A stretch of DNA of 44,742 nucleotides, from positions 1-44,742 of the IMG/VR virus record IMGVR_UViG_3300044712_002304. One strand, written 5' to 3'. Made by a program: the position numbers and the translations under genes. This stretch comes from a virus. The first letter of the stretch is position 1, and each line of letters opens with the position of its first letter. Shown in pieces: positions 22,517 to 31,574 of the stretch. The notes under the pieces were generated by a model. That model saw only the letters and a list, made by a program, of their open reading frames with translations. It ran no database searches and had not been told where the DNA came from.

Positions 22517-23862
22517 TGAGTAGATTTGACAAAGTAGGTGATGGAGTTTACATTACTAAAGGCACAAGCGCCCTTGTAACTTTAACAGGCGATAAGGAAT
22601 CTGCCTCTAAACCATCCGTTGAAATAAAAAAGGAAACCACAACCTCTAAATGGAGCGTTTGGGGCGACGATAATTTATTCCCACAAAATGTATTAACCGA
22701 TCTCGAAAAAAGCTCAGTCGGTTTGAGGGCGCTCGAAAAAAGAAAAAACGTTCATTATGGCCGTGGCATTATACCGTATGTATTGGATGAAACTGGTAAG
22801 CAAATTTCTGTTATCGATCCAAATTCTAAAAAATATAATAAGGAAATTGCAGATTTTTTTAAAGTTAACCAAGTTAATTTACAGCAAATTGATGTTATTA
22901 ACTCCCTCGAAATATTTGCAAACGGTTGGTTAGAGCTCATTCTTAACAAAGAGCAAACCAAAATTAACCGGATGTTTGCAAAGGATCCTGCATATTGCCG
23001 TTGGGAAGTAATGAACCAAACCAATGGCCGCATAGAAAATATGTATTATTATGCTTCGTGGGATATTAATACGAACCCCTCCGAAAGTGATTTACAAATA
23101 ATACCAACTTACGATCCTGGCAAATACGATGGCAATAAATACTCTGGTAAAAAGTTTATCTATCCATTGTTTTACAAGAGCTTTAATAAAAGTTATTATC
23201 ATTTAGCCATTTGGAATAGTGTGCGCGAAAACTCATGGATGCAAATTGCCAATAAGGTACCAACCATGAAGCTGGCCATTATGAAAAACCAAATGACCAT
23301 TAAGTATCATATAGAAATACCATCCGATTATTTTGTTAGCCGCTACCCATCGCCAAAATATAACGATGAGTATCGCGAAAAGAGACTAAGCGAAAAAATA
23401 AATGAGCTCGACGAATTTCTTTCCAATATCGAAAACTCTGGAAAGGCGTTGGTTACACTATCGTATTACGATAAAATGACAAAAGCCAGTTTCCCGGGAT
23501 GGAAAATTAATGTTATCGAAAATAAACTTAAAGACGATGCATATCTTCCCGACTCGCAAGCTGCCAACTCCGAAATACTTTTCGCAATAGGTGTAGATCC
23601 TTCCTTAATTGGAGGTAGTGGAGTGCCAGGCGGAAAACTTGGCGCCGGATCCGGATCAGATAAACGCGAAGCCTTTTGGATGCTTAATGCCGAAATGGGG
23701 ACGTACCGCACTATATCCTTGTCATGGTTATATTTTGTTAAGGAGTTTAATAAATGGCCGGATGAAGTAAACTTCGATTATATGGTTGTAGATACTTCTC
23801 AAACTCAGGATCAACACCCAACAAAAATTAACCAGAATGTTGATACAACTTCAAACAAATAA
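22516..23862 (+). CDS. Portal protein
   Basis: 448 residues. Features of portal proteins: SKWSVWGDDNLFPQNVLTDL near the start, the aromatic-rich body (YYYASWDINTNP, AIWNSVRENSWMQIANKVPT), then a Gly-rich loop (DPSLIGGSGVPGGKLGAGSG) before the final helical region. Coupled to the previous gene and followed by head-tail adaptors. It forms the packaging vertex. Confidence 0.8.
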   Translation: MSRFDKVGDGVYITKGTSALVTLTGDKESASKPSVEIKKETTTSKWSVWGDDNLFPQNVLTDLEKSSVGLRALEKRKNVHYGRGIIPYVLDETGKQISVIDPNSKKYNKEIADFFKVNQVNLQQIDVINSLEIFANGWLELILNKEQTKINRMFAKDPAYCRWEVMNQTNGRIENMYYYASWDINTNPSESDLQIIPTYDPGKYDGNKYSGKKFIYPLFYKSFNKSYYHLAIWNSVRENSWMQIANKVPTMKLAIMKNQMTIKYHIEIPSDYFVSRYPSPKYNDEYREKRLSEKINELDEFLSNIENSGKALVTLSYYDKMTKASFPGWKINVIENKLKDDAYLPDSQAANSEILFAIGVDPSLIGGSGVPGGKLGAGSGSDKREAFWMLNAEMGTYRTISLSWLYFVKEFNKWPDEVNFDYMVVDTSQTQDQHPTKINQNVDTTSNK

Positions 23863-23864
23863 CC

Positions 23865-24863
23865 ATGCTGTTTAGTACTATTGCTCAAATACGCGAATAT
23901 GTTGCCATTAATGTTGGTAACGAGTTTAATGCCATTAAACCGTACATTAAACAGGCCGAAACTAAGTTTATTAAACCTATTATTGGTAAGGATGTATACG
24001 ATTCTTTAAACGATTACCTTCAGGCCAGCGACCAAACCACCGCAATAATGAACGAGTTAGTTGAAAAGGTACGGTTACCGCTTATATATTATGCCTATTA
24101 TCTGTATGCTCCAATTGGAAACGTGCAGGTTTCATCTTCCGGGATCCATATAGTTACCAACGAAAATAAAAAAACAGCATTCGAATGGCAGATTGATAAG
24201 CTAGAAACATCGTGGCTCAATACCGCTCACGATTTTATTGAGGATCTGTTAGAATTTCTTGACGAAAATCAATCCGATATCGATGGCTGGAAAGATTCTG
24301 TGGAATATACAAAAGCACACTCCCTGTTTATTTTATCGGCAAAGCAGTTTAACGAGTATGTTTTTATAAATCAATCGAGGAGGCTATATACCGCTATGGT
24401 TGGAATTATAGCCGACATAGAACGCAAATATATTCTCCCGCAAATTGGCGCGGATATGTTTAATGCATTAAAAACAGAAATGCAGGCAAGCGATGGGCCA
24501 TCACCGGCAAACCAAACCCTTATCGATAAAATTGCATCCTGTGTGGCCAAGTATACTATGGCTCGTACTGTTAAGGAATTTTCGATTGAAATAATACCAC
24601 AAGGTCTATTTGAAAAAGTAGTGCAGGTAAGTATGAACGCCAAACAATCTGCATCGGCAGATAAAATATCGATGTATACAAACGAGCTTACCGATAATGC
24701 CCGTGGTGAACTTAAAGGCATTCAGGAATTTTTAGACGAAAAGGCAACCTCCGAGGTATATGCAGAATATTTTAATTCCGATTTATATATAGCCCCATCG
24801 GTAGATAATCCCAATCGCGGCGAATTTGTAAACGCATCAACCAAAGGTTTATTTGTAGCATAA
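23865..24863 (+). CDS. Head-tail adaptor-like protein, internally duplicated
   Basis: 332 residues made of two related halves. The first has IKPYIKQAETKFIKPIIGKD then VYDSLNDYLQASDQ; the second has VGIIADIERKYILPQIGADM then FNALKTEMQASDGP. Repeated I.PqIG.d.f..L...m.aSD motifs show a duplication. DUF6712-type structural proteins of Bacteroidota phages have this form. Position after the portal indicates a head-tail connector. The stop overlaps the next start by one base. Confidence 0.7.
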   Translation: MLFSTIAQIREYVAINVGNEFNAIKPYIKQAETKFIKPIIGKDVYDSLNDYLQASDQTTAIMNELVEKVRLPLIYYAYYLYAPIGNVQVSSSGIHIVTNENKKTAFEWQIDKLETSWLNTAHDFIEDLLEFLDENQSDIDGWKDSVEYTKAHSLFILSAKQFNEYVFINQSRRLYTAMVGIIADIERKYILPQIGADMFNALKTEMQASDGPSPANQTLIDKIASCVAKYTMARTVKEFSIEIIPQGLFEKVVQVSMNAKQSASADKISMYTNELTDNARGELKGIQEFLDEKATSEVYAEYFNSDLYIAPSVDNPNRGEFVNASTKGLFVA

Positions 24864-25738
24864 TGAATACACTCGAAATTAAAATAGGCGCTAAATCGGA
24901 AACGATACTATATCCATCCTCATGGAATGAGTTAACCAGGACACAACTTATTGATATCAGTAAACTTTTTCTGCATAAAAAAAATGAAACTCTTTTTCGT
25001 GTGGAGTCTGTAATGCTGCTAATTGGCCGCAAAACCATGTTATTTAAAAAGTGGGTTAATCTACGGTTTACAATTGCCTCTATGCGCAATAGCAAAAACA
25101 CAGAATTACTTGTACAGTTAACCGATCAGCTCGAAGGATTAAACGTATCCATATACCGCATATCCGAAACACTCGATTTCCTGTTTAAGGAAAATGCACT
25201 CACTAAAAACCTTATAGAAAAGTTTAAGGGCTTGCATGGCCCATCCGATTTATTTGGAAACGTTTCGTTAATTGAATATTTAAAAGCCGATATACGTTGC
25301 AAAAGCTACGAAAATACAGGCGATGAAAAGTATCTTAACGAACTTATTGCCGTTATGTACCGACCGGCGAAATATTTCTGGTGGTTGCGTAAGTACTTAA
25401 CATCCGACGACGATCCCCGTCAACAGTATGGAGATAAGTTTATAAAAAACTCGGTAAAAATATCCCGTTGGCCATTACCCTTACGAAATGCAATTTACCT
25501 ATACTTTAAAGGATGCATGGCTGGTTTAATGGAACGTTACCCCAATGTATTTAAAGAGGATAATAGTAGCGGTGAACAAAGCGGTTATGGTATGGCCGGA
25601 TTAATTACTGCTTTAGCTGGCGAAAAGTTCGGTAATCCGGAGCAAACAGCATCTACTATGTTGCATCATATACTTATTTACCTGGAGCAGGACGCCATTA
25701 TAGCCGAAAAAATAAAAAGTAAAAACCAACAGGAATGA
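24863..25738 (+). CDS. Structural or assembly protein, hypothetical
   Basis: 291 residues, mainly helical; conserved-looking stretches are LYPSSWNELTRTQLIDISKL and AVMYRPAKYFWWLRKYL. The shape and position between adaptor and tail-completion proteins fit a tail-assembly chaperone or connector. No motif that decides it. Its stop overlaps the next gene by ATGA. Confidence 0.6.
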   Translation: MNTLEIKIGAKSETILYPSSWNELTRTQLIDISKLFLHKKNETLFRVESVMLLIGRKTMLFKKWVNLRFTIASMRNSKNTELLVQLTDQLEGLNVSIYRISETLDFLFKENALTKNLIEKFKGLHGPSDLFGNVSLIEYLKADIRCKSYENTGDEKYLNELIAVMYRPAKYFWWLRKYLTSDDDPRQQYGDKFIKNSVKISRWPLPLRNAIYLYFKGCMAGLMERYPNVFKEDNSSGEQSGYGMAGLITALAGEKFGNPEQTASTMLHHILIYLEQDAIIAEKIKSKNQQE

Positions 25739-26217
25739 ATATTACAGAACTAAGTAATTATTTTAAAGCAATGGCGGTGGCTCATAAATTGGTAAGGCAT
25801 ACCGATAATGAGAAACATTTCTTTAGAGATCATACGGAAGCCATAGAGCTATTACGCGATGCATTTAATTGCCCTGCTGTAATTATGGGACCTCCCGATT
25901 TTACTCCATACGAACGCCACCGCGATAACCAACAGGAAACAACAGGCATATCGCTTATTATAGTTACACAAGTATCGGTTAACGATACCGACCAAAAGCA
26001 AAGCGCAATGGATACGTGCAAACAAATTGCAAACGATTTCGTTAGCCGCATGATTCGCGACGAACAAAATCAGGATCCCATTATCGCTTTTGAACCCGAC
26101 AATTGTGTAATCGATCCCGTTGGACCTATACTCGATAACTTTTATGGCGTATCGCTCGATATTACTTTCAATACAATACTTAGCCTCGATTATAATTCAG
26201 ATAACTGGTTAGACTGA
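25735..26217 (+). CDS. Tail completion-like protein
   Basis: 160 residues, alternating helix and strand. Order (portal, adaptor, this, small protein, tape measure) and size fit a tail-terminator/completion protein. Strand-rich core with LIIVTQVSVNDTDQKQSAMD and a C-terminal GVSLDITFNTILSLDYNSDN. The family is not recognised with certainty. Overlaps the next start by one base. Confidence 0.55.
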   Translation: MNITELSNYFKAMAVAHKLVRHTDNEKHFFRDHTEAIELLRDAFNCPAVIMGPPDFTPYERHRDNQQETTGISLIIVTQVSVNDTDQKQSAMDTCKQIANDFVSRMIRDEQNQDPIIAFEPDNCVIDPVGPILDNFYGVSLDITFNTILSLDYNSDNWLD

Positions 26218-26636
26218 TGGCCAATTTAAACATACAAGGTACACTCGAAGCCTGGCAAAAATTTACGGTTAAGGATTGGCAAAAGTCAATACAAAAAATG
26301 CGTATTGGCGTTACAAACGATTTATACAATAGTTTTATCAATAGCCTTGTACAACAAAGTGGCGGCGATGTAGAAAAGCTAATATTCATATATAAATATT
26401 ATGGTAAGTTTCCCGATATGGGTGTGGGGCGTGGTGTTAAAGTTGGCGATATAGCCGAAAACAGAACAGTACGCGGATTAACCGGGCAGAAAATTGGCAG
26501 GGGACGCCGTGCAAAAAAATGGTATAATAAACCATTTTATAGTAACCTAAACCGATTATCTGTAATACTTGCCGAAAAATATGGCACTCATATAGCCAAT
26601 ACCATTGTAAACGAAATAGAATTTAAAGCAGTATAG
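26217..26636 (+). CDS. Small tail protein, hypothetical
   Basis: 139 residues. The centre contains GKFPDMGVGRGVKVGDIAEN and a basic GRGRRAKKWYNKPFYSNLNR stretch, a pattern I associate with conserved Bacteroidota phage proteins located just before the tape measure. Probably a tail component or chaperone. Confidence 0.6.
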   Translation: MANLNIQGTLEAWQKFTVKDWQKSIQKMRIGVTNDLYNSFINSLVQQSGGDVEKLIFIYKYYGKFPDMGVGRGVKVGDIAENRTVRGLTGQKIGRGRRAKKWYNKPFYSNLNRLSVILAEKYGTHIANTIVNEIEFKAV

Positions 26637-26638
26637 CC

Positions 26639-29362
26639 ATGGCAAATAAAAAAGAACAGGCACAGGTAGATGTAATTGTTAACGGACAAAAGGCAAACGC
26701 ATCTATTAAAGATATGGAGGCCGTATCTCGTGCTTTACGTGCTCAATGGCGTGGATTAAATACCGATAGTCCCGATTTTAAAAAGGTAGATGCCGATTTA
26801 AAAAAAGTTAATAAAAGCTTAGCTGAAGCAAAAGGAGCATCTGCAAAGATGAATTCATCATTTGGAGAGTTAAAATCTCTTTTACCTACCATTAGCCTTG
26901 CTACTCTTGTTAGAGGTTTGGTTTCAATTGGTAAGCAAATGTTCAACGTTCGCTCCGAATTCCAAAAGTATGAGGCCGTTTTAAAAAATACGTTTGGTAG
27001 CGAGGAGCGTGCGCGTCAATCAATGAATATGTTGCAGGAAACCGCTGTATTATTGCCAGTAAGTGTAAAAGATTTAACCGAAGCTTTTGTAAAATTGGCC
27101 AATCGTGGTTTCGTACCTACTCAAAAGGAAATAATTAAATTAAACGATATTGCCTCCAGTACGGGTAAAAGTTTGGATATGTTTGTCGAAGCCATGCTCG
27201 ACGCACAAACGGGAGAATTTGAACGATTAAAAGAATTTGGTATAAGGGCCAAATCTGAAGGCGACAAGGTTACATTTACATTTAAAGGCCAGGCGACTAC
27301 GGTAGAAAAAACCGATGAAGCTATAAAAAATTACATGTTAAGCCTTGGCGATTTGAAAGGTGTTTCCGGATCATCCGCGGCAATTATGGATACGTTTGCG
27401 GGAAAGGTATCGAATATTGGCGACTCCTGGGATAATTTACTTAATAACATGGGTAAAAATACCGAAGGTTTTGTTTCTCAAATGGTAAGTTCTGTAGGTT
27501 ATTGGGTTCAGGTATGGGCTGAAGGATCAAAAAGTATTAAGCAAATACAGGAGGAAGTTAACGATAAGCAAGCGGCTGCGAATTACGAAAATGCAATGAA
27601 AGAAATTGATATTATTGCAGACGGACTTGTTAAAAGAGGAATGGAACGCCAAGCCGCGCAATCTCATGCAGCCGATTTATATCGCAGTGAACTGGAGCAA
27701 TCAATACAAATTGCAAAAGATGCGTTAACAACTGAGGTGGGTGTAGAAAAAGAAAAATTAGCAGAACGTGTGCGAACTCAACAAGGAGAATTAGATTCTG
27801 TAAATGCACACTTTATGAAGCTCAAAGAAATTGAGGATAATAAATCAAAATTAACCGACCAACAGAAAAAAGAATATCAAAAGCAGCTCGACGATAAAAA
27901 GAAATTTTTAGAAGATATACTTAAATCTGGCCTTACAGCTACAGAAAAAGAAAATGCCGATTACCAGGAGAAACTTAAAAAAGCGGAAGGTAATGCACAA
28001 GCTATTGAAATTATTGAGAGGTTGCATAAGGAAAATCTGGCAAAAATTGCTGAAGATGGCGCCGAAAAAATAAAATCAGCCCGGGCAAAACATATTCAGG
28101 ACGAATTAAAAGATTATGATGAAAGCGATCAGGCTGTATTAAATCTGCTCAAACAACGATATGTTGAAGAGCTTAAAGCAGCCGGCGATAATGTAGACAA
28201 GCGTAAAGCGATTGAAGAAAAATACCAGAATGATGTTTTAACTACTGAGTTAGCACAGCTTGAAGGCCGAAGAGCAACTTTAGTTACATTTGGAGAATCA
28301 ACAATAGCAATAGAGAAGGCTATTAATGATAAAAAACTCGAAATACTAAAAGGTAGCTGGAAGGACCAGGATCAGGCTGAAAAAGATACAAAAGCTATTC
28401 GAAAGGAATATAATCTACAATCTACTGTAGAACAGGAAGCGGAAGAAATTGCAGCCTTACAAGCCCATTATGCCAATAAAGAACTCACCACACAGGAATA
28501 TGAACAGGCTTTATTACAAATAAAACTTCAATATGCACAGGAATATGTATCGCAGTACCAGGGAATACTTAATCAATTATCGGAATATATTGCATTAAAA
28601 AAACAATCGGAACTCGATGGTTTTAATACAGAAAAGGATGCCGAATTAAAAAAACTGGAGGAACAACACAATCAAAAACTTATTTCTGATGATGTTTACG
28701 AGAAGAAAAAAGGCACTCTCGACGAAAAGTATAAAAAGAAGGAAAACGATCTTCGGAAAAAGTATGCCGATAAGGAATTTGCTGTAAAAGCTGCTAGCAT
28801 TATTGCATCGACTGCACAGGGTATTATGATGGCTTTTGCAACATTGCCAACCATAGCCGCTATAGCCGCTGCTGTATTAGTTGGAGCTACGGGAACATTA
28901 CAATTAGCTAATGCCAATGCCGAACGGCAAAAAATTAAACAATTAGCAAAAGGCCAATACGATGTAATAGGCGCCTCCGATAACCAATTATATACCGATG
29001 TACCTTTTGGTGGACAAATGCAAACCGGAATATATAATCGCCAGGTATTATTAGCCGAAAACGATAAGCCCGAACTAGTGGTTGATAACCCAACCCTCCG
29101 CAATATTCAATTTAACGCACCCGATATTATACCTCGTATAATGGCAAACCGTGTTACACAGTATGCCGATGGTAAATACCCGGAAACTGGAAAGCAAACA
29201 TCCCAAACCGACGTACAATTAATCCAAACTATTACAGCCCTTGTAGTGGTTATGAACCGCCTAAACGGCAAAATAGACAATATATACGCCAAAGTTATTA
29301 TGGACGAATTCAAGCAAGTAGAAGCCGATTGGAATGCGCAAAAACAGGATGTAGCAAAATAA
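26639..29362 (+). CDS. Tape measure protein
   Basis: 907 residues, the longest gene of the window. The N-terminal ~300 residues hold the usual tape-measure start (NGQKANASIKDMEAVSRALR, then VKDLTEAFVKLANRGFVP and GEFERLKEFGIRAKSEG). A long, highly charged coiled coil spans about residues 320-710. A hydrophobic segment (AVKAASIIASTAQGIMMAFA...) lies near residues 715-760, and a C-terminal globular end follows. The length sets tail length; a long, non-contractile or contractile tailed virion is implied, but no sheath protein was seen, favouring siphovirus-like morphology. Confidence 0.85.
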   Translation: MANKKEQAQVDVIVNGQKANASIKDMEAVSRALRAQWRGLNTDSPDFKKVDADLKKVNKSLAEAKGASAKMNSSFGELKSLLPTISLATLVRGLVSIGKQMFNVRSEFQKYEAVLKNTFGSEERARQSMNMLQETAVLLPVSVKDLTEAFVKLANRGFVPTQKEIIKLNDIASSTGKSLDMFVEAMLDAQTGEFERLKEFGIRAKSEGDKVTFTFKGQATTVEKTDEAIKNYMLSLGDLKGVSGSSAAIMDTFAGKVSNIGDSWDNLLNNMGKNTEGFVSQMVSSVGYWVQVWAEGSKSIKQIQEEVNDKQAAANYENAMKEIDIIADGLVKRGMERQAAQSHAADLYRSELEQSIQIAKDALTTEVGVEKEKLAERVRTQQGELDSVNAHFMKLKEIEDNKSKLTDQQKKEYQKQLDDKKKFLEDILKSGLTATEKENADYQEKLKKAEGNAQAIEIIERLHKENLAKIAEDGAEKIKSARAKHIQDELKDYDESDQAVLNLLKQRYVEELKAAGDNVDKRKAIEEKYQNDVLTTELAQLEGRRATLVTFGESTIAIEKAINDKKLEILKGSWKDQDQAEKDTKAIRKEYNLQSTVEQEAEEIAALQAHYANKELTTQEYEQALLQIKLQYAQEYVSQYQGILNQLSEYIALKKQSELDGFNTEKDAELKKLEEQHNQKLISDDVYEKKKGTLDEKYKKKENDLRKKYADKEFAVKAASIIASTAQGIMMAFATLPTIAAIAAAVLVGATGTLQLANANAERQKIKQLAKGQYDVIGASDNQLYTDVPFGGQMQTGIYNRQVLLAENDKPELVVDNPTLRNIQFNAPDIIPRIMANRVTQYADGKYPETGKQTSQTDVQLIQTITALVVVMNRLNGKIDNIYAKVIMDEFKQVEADWNAQKQDVAK

Positions 29363-29402
29363 AATTTTGTATATTCGTGGAAACTAAATAACAAACCTAT
29401 TT

Positions 29403-29618
29403 ATGGACAATCCTGCAATGTCAATTTTTGCAATAGTAATGGGATTACTATTCGCTGTATTTATTTTTCTAATTTTTAGAGGCATTATGTTATGGTATTA
29501 TCGTATTAACGACCGTATAGACATTGCCAACGAACAAACGTTTTTATTGCGAAAAATAGCTGAGAAGCTAGGCACACCACCCGATGAATTGGTTTATAAG
29601 CCAATAAAAAAGAAATAA
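29403..29618 (+). CDS. Small membrane protein, hypothetical
   Basis: 71 residues with one membrane segment at about 7-30 (MSIFAIVMGLLFAVFIFLIF) and a soluble C-terminal tail (NEQTFLLRKIAEKLGTPPDE). It lies between the tape measure and a terminator. Possibly a lysis-related or tail-tip membrane protein; no family recognised. Confidence 0.55.
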   Translation: MDNPAMSIFAIVMGLLFAVFIFLIFRGIMLWYYRINDRIDIANEQTFLLRKIAEKLGTPPDELVYKPIKKK

Positions 29619-29624
29619 CACACC

Positions 29625-29650
29625 AACCCGGTTTCCCACCGAGTTTTTTT
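29625..29650 (+). terminator. Terminator with one stem mismatch
   Basis: AACCCGGT (29625-29632) pairs with ACCGAGTT (29638-29645) apart from one C-A mismatch, loop TTCCC, followed by a T-run. Separates the tail unit from the lysis unit. Confidence 0.75.
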
Positions 29651-29674
29651 ATTCCCTTTTTCCATTGCCCAATT

Positions 29675-29694
29675 ACCCTATTGTCCTTTAAATA
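29675..29694 (+). promoter_or_regulatory. Late motif site E
   Basis: ACCCTATT (29675-29682) and GTCCTTTAAA (29683-29692), followed by TAC at 29693-29695. It lies after a terminator and before the holin gene, as with sites C and D. Confidence 0.5.
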
Positions 29695-29747
29695 CTAACC
29701 ACCTTTCTCCACTTTTGGCTTAATAATTTTAACTAAAAAATTAAGCC

Positions 29748-29978
29748 ATGGCCGATTTAAAAAACAAAATTACCAACATCTGCGGTGTTGTTTTCGCAGT
29801 ATGTTCTGCCATTTTAACAGCAACAACAAGCGGAATGCTTGTTTTGCCCGAACCTGTTAACCTTGCTGCCGGTTTATTAATAGCTATAAGTGGAGGTGTT
29901 ATAGGCTATTTAACCGGAAAGAAACCCGATGGTGGAGTTAAGTCCGATAAAGCCGTTAACGAGATTAACTCCAAGTAA
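29748..29978 (+). CDS. Holin (two membrane segments)
   Basis: 76 residues. Two hydrophobic segments, CGVVFAVCSAILTATTSGML and LAAGLLIAISGGVIGYL, joined by a short Pro turn (VLPEPVN), with a charged C-terminal tail. The size and layout match phage holins, and the gene opens the lysis block (amidase and spanin follow). Confidence 0.75.
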   Translation: MADLKNKITNICGVVFAVCSAILTATTSGMLVLPEPVNLAAGLLIAISGGVIGYLTGKKPDGGVKSDKAVNEINSK

Positions 29979-29983
29979 CGATA

Positions 29984-30400
29984 ATGAAAGGGGAAGCTTC
30001 TCTCTCAATTAAAGCTATTGTGGCCATTGTTATTTCTACGGTTGGTATTGCCTGGGGAATATCCTGGACAATAAACGCCTATTTGTTTTCCGAGAAACAA
30101 GAAAAACAAGCCACATCGCAGCAAATTATTGAGATTTCGAAACAACTATCGAAAATTTCCACCGATATGCAAAAAATTAATAAGCTCGATAGCATTATAG
30201 CCACGCAAAAACAGCAAGGCCGTGCTATAAACGGGATTATTAAAGCAACACAATGCATATTAAAAACAACGGTAACAAATCGAAATACCCTCATTAATAT
30301 ATGGGAGCAGCTTCCCCCTCTATTATCCGAAAAAAAAAAGGAGCCCCAAAGATCGACACCACTCCAAAACCAAACCGCAAGCTTAGGAAGTACACCATAA
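29984..30400 (+). CDS. Membrane-anchored coiled-coil protein, lysis block
   Basis: 138 residues: N-terminal membrane segment (AIVAIVISTVGIAWGISWTI), then a coiled coil (EKQEKQATSQQIIEISKQLS...) and a Pro/Gln-rich end. This is the layout of an inner-membrane spanin subunit or of a holin regulator (antiholin). It begins five bases after the holin stop. Confidence 0.55.
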   Translation: MKGEASLSIKAIVAIVISTVGIAWGISWTINAYLFSEKQEKQATSQQIIEISKQLSKISTDMQKINKLDSIIATQKQQGRAINGIIKATQCILKTTVTNRNTLINIWEQLPPLLSEKKKEPQRSTPLQNQTASLGSTP

Positions 30401-30413
30401 TAGGAACTGAAGA

Positions 30414-31031
30414 ATGAAAAAACTACTAGTAATACTCGATGCCGGCCACGGTGGAATGATAGACGGCGTGTATACCACCGCCCCTTCAAAAATGCACAAA
30501 TTTCCTAACGGAGAAATTGCATACGAAGGCGTTATAAACCGAAACGTAAAAAATCAACTTATAAGTTTACTTTTAAAGGAAGGCATTGCTTTTACTGATG
30601 TTACTAAAGGAGATATTGATTACACGCTCGGTTTTCGTGTATCGCAGGCAAATAAAATATATAATCAATTTAAGGAAACGCACGAATGCCTTTATTTAAG
30701 CATCCATTCTAATGCCGGAGGCGGTACAGGTTTCGAAGTATGGACCTACATTGGCCAAACAAAATCCGATAAATATGCCGAAATATGGTCCGAGGAAATT
30801 AAAAAATCGTTTCCCGAATATCCCTTCCGTGCCGATACTGCCGATGGCGACCTGGATAAAGAAAGTAAATTTTACGTTTTAAAAGAAACCCACATGCCCG
30901 CCGTACTGGGAGAATTACTATTTTTTGATAATTGGAAAGATTACCGCACCCTTTGCGATCCCAATTATCCCAAACGTGCAGCACAAACTATTTTGAATTT
31001 TCTTAATCGCTCTAAAAACGAACTACTATGA
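30414..31031 (+). CDS. N-acetylmuramoyl-L-alanine amidase (endolysin)
   Basis: 205 residues, Amidase_3 type. Zinc ligands: His in VILDAGHGG near the start, Glu in IAYEGVINRNV, His in LYLSIHSNAGGG, and catalytic Glu in PAVLGELLFFDNW. No separate cell-wall binding domain, and no signal peptide, so release depends on the holin. Stop overlaps the next start by ATGA. Confidence 0.9.
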   Translation: MKKLLVILDAGHGGMIDGVYTTAPSKMHKFPNGEIAYEGVINRNVKNQLISLLLKEGIAFTDVTKGDIDYTLGFRVSQANKIYNQFKETHECLYLSIHSNAGGGTGFEVWTYIGQTKSDKYAEIWSEEIKKSFPEYPFRADTADGDLDKESKFYVLKETHMPAVLGELLFFDNWKDYRTLCDPNYPKRAAQTILNFLNRSKNELL

Positions 31032-31570
31032 AAAACCTTTTAAAAATTGGCATATTGGCATATCTATTAATTGCTATATCCTCCTGCGCAAACTACAAAT
31101 GGAACTTTGTTTACAACAACGAAGACCTGGTGCGCGAAAAAATTTGCCACCCCGATACCATTTCCGAAACCATCGTTAAGGATACCTTAATACCAGTACT
31201 GGAAATTGATAGTTTTCTCCTGGCACAACTTAATGCCTCCGACGTGGAATTAATGGCGCTAACCGATAGCGTACAAAAACTACAACTTTACGGCACTAAA
31301 GCCGATAGCATTACCATAAAGCTTTTTGCCTCCATCACAAAATTAAAGTATGCCAATGCGGAGTTGCGTAAACTGGCAACAAATAAGAAAATACGCGTAA
31401 TTACAAAATTAAAGCCGTATGCTGTTTACCAGGACAAGACATCGACCCTAAACGACCTTATAAATACACAGCAAAAACTGGCAAAATTTAAAACATACGT
31501 ATGGGCATTGTCCTTTGCCTTCGCCTTCTTATTGTTCATTTTAGCAGTATTATTTATCAGAAAAAAATAA
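31028..31570 (+). CDS. u-spanin-like lipoprotein
   Basis: 180 residues. Signal peptide with lipobox (ILAYLLIAISSCANY, Cys about residue 20), a middle helical region, and a C-terminal membrane segment (YVWALSFAFAFLLFILAVLF) followed by IRKK. An outer-membrane lipid anchor plus an inner-membrane C-terminal segment in one chain is the definition of a unimolecular spanin, which fuses outer and inner membranes at lysis. Coupled to the amidase gene. Confidence 0.8.
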   Translation: MKNLLKIGILAYLLIAISSCANYKWNFVYNNEDLVREKICHPDTISETIVKDTLIPVLEIDSFLLAQLNASDVELMALTDSVQKLQLYGTKADSITIKLFASITKLKYANAELRKLATNKKIRVITKLKPYAVYQDKTSTLNDLINTQQKLAKFKTYVWALSFAFAFLLFILAVLFIRKK

Positions 31571-31574
31571 CTGA

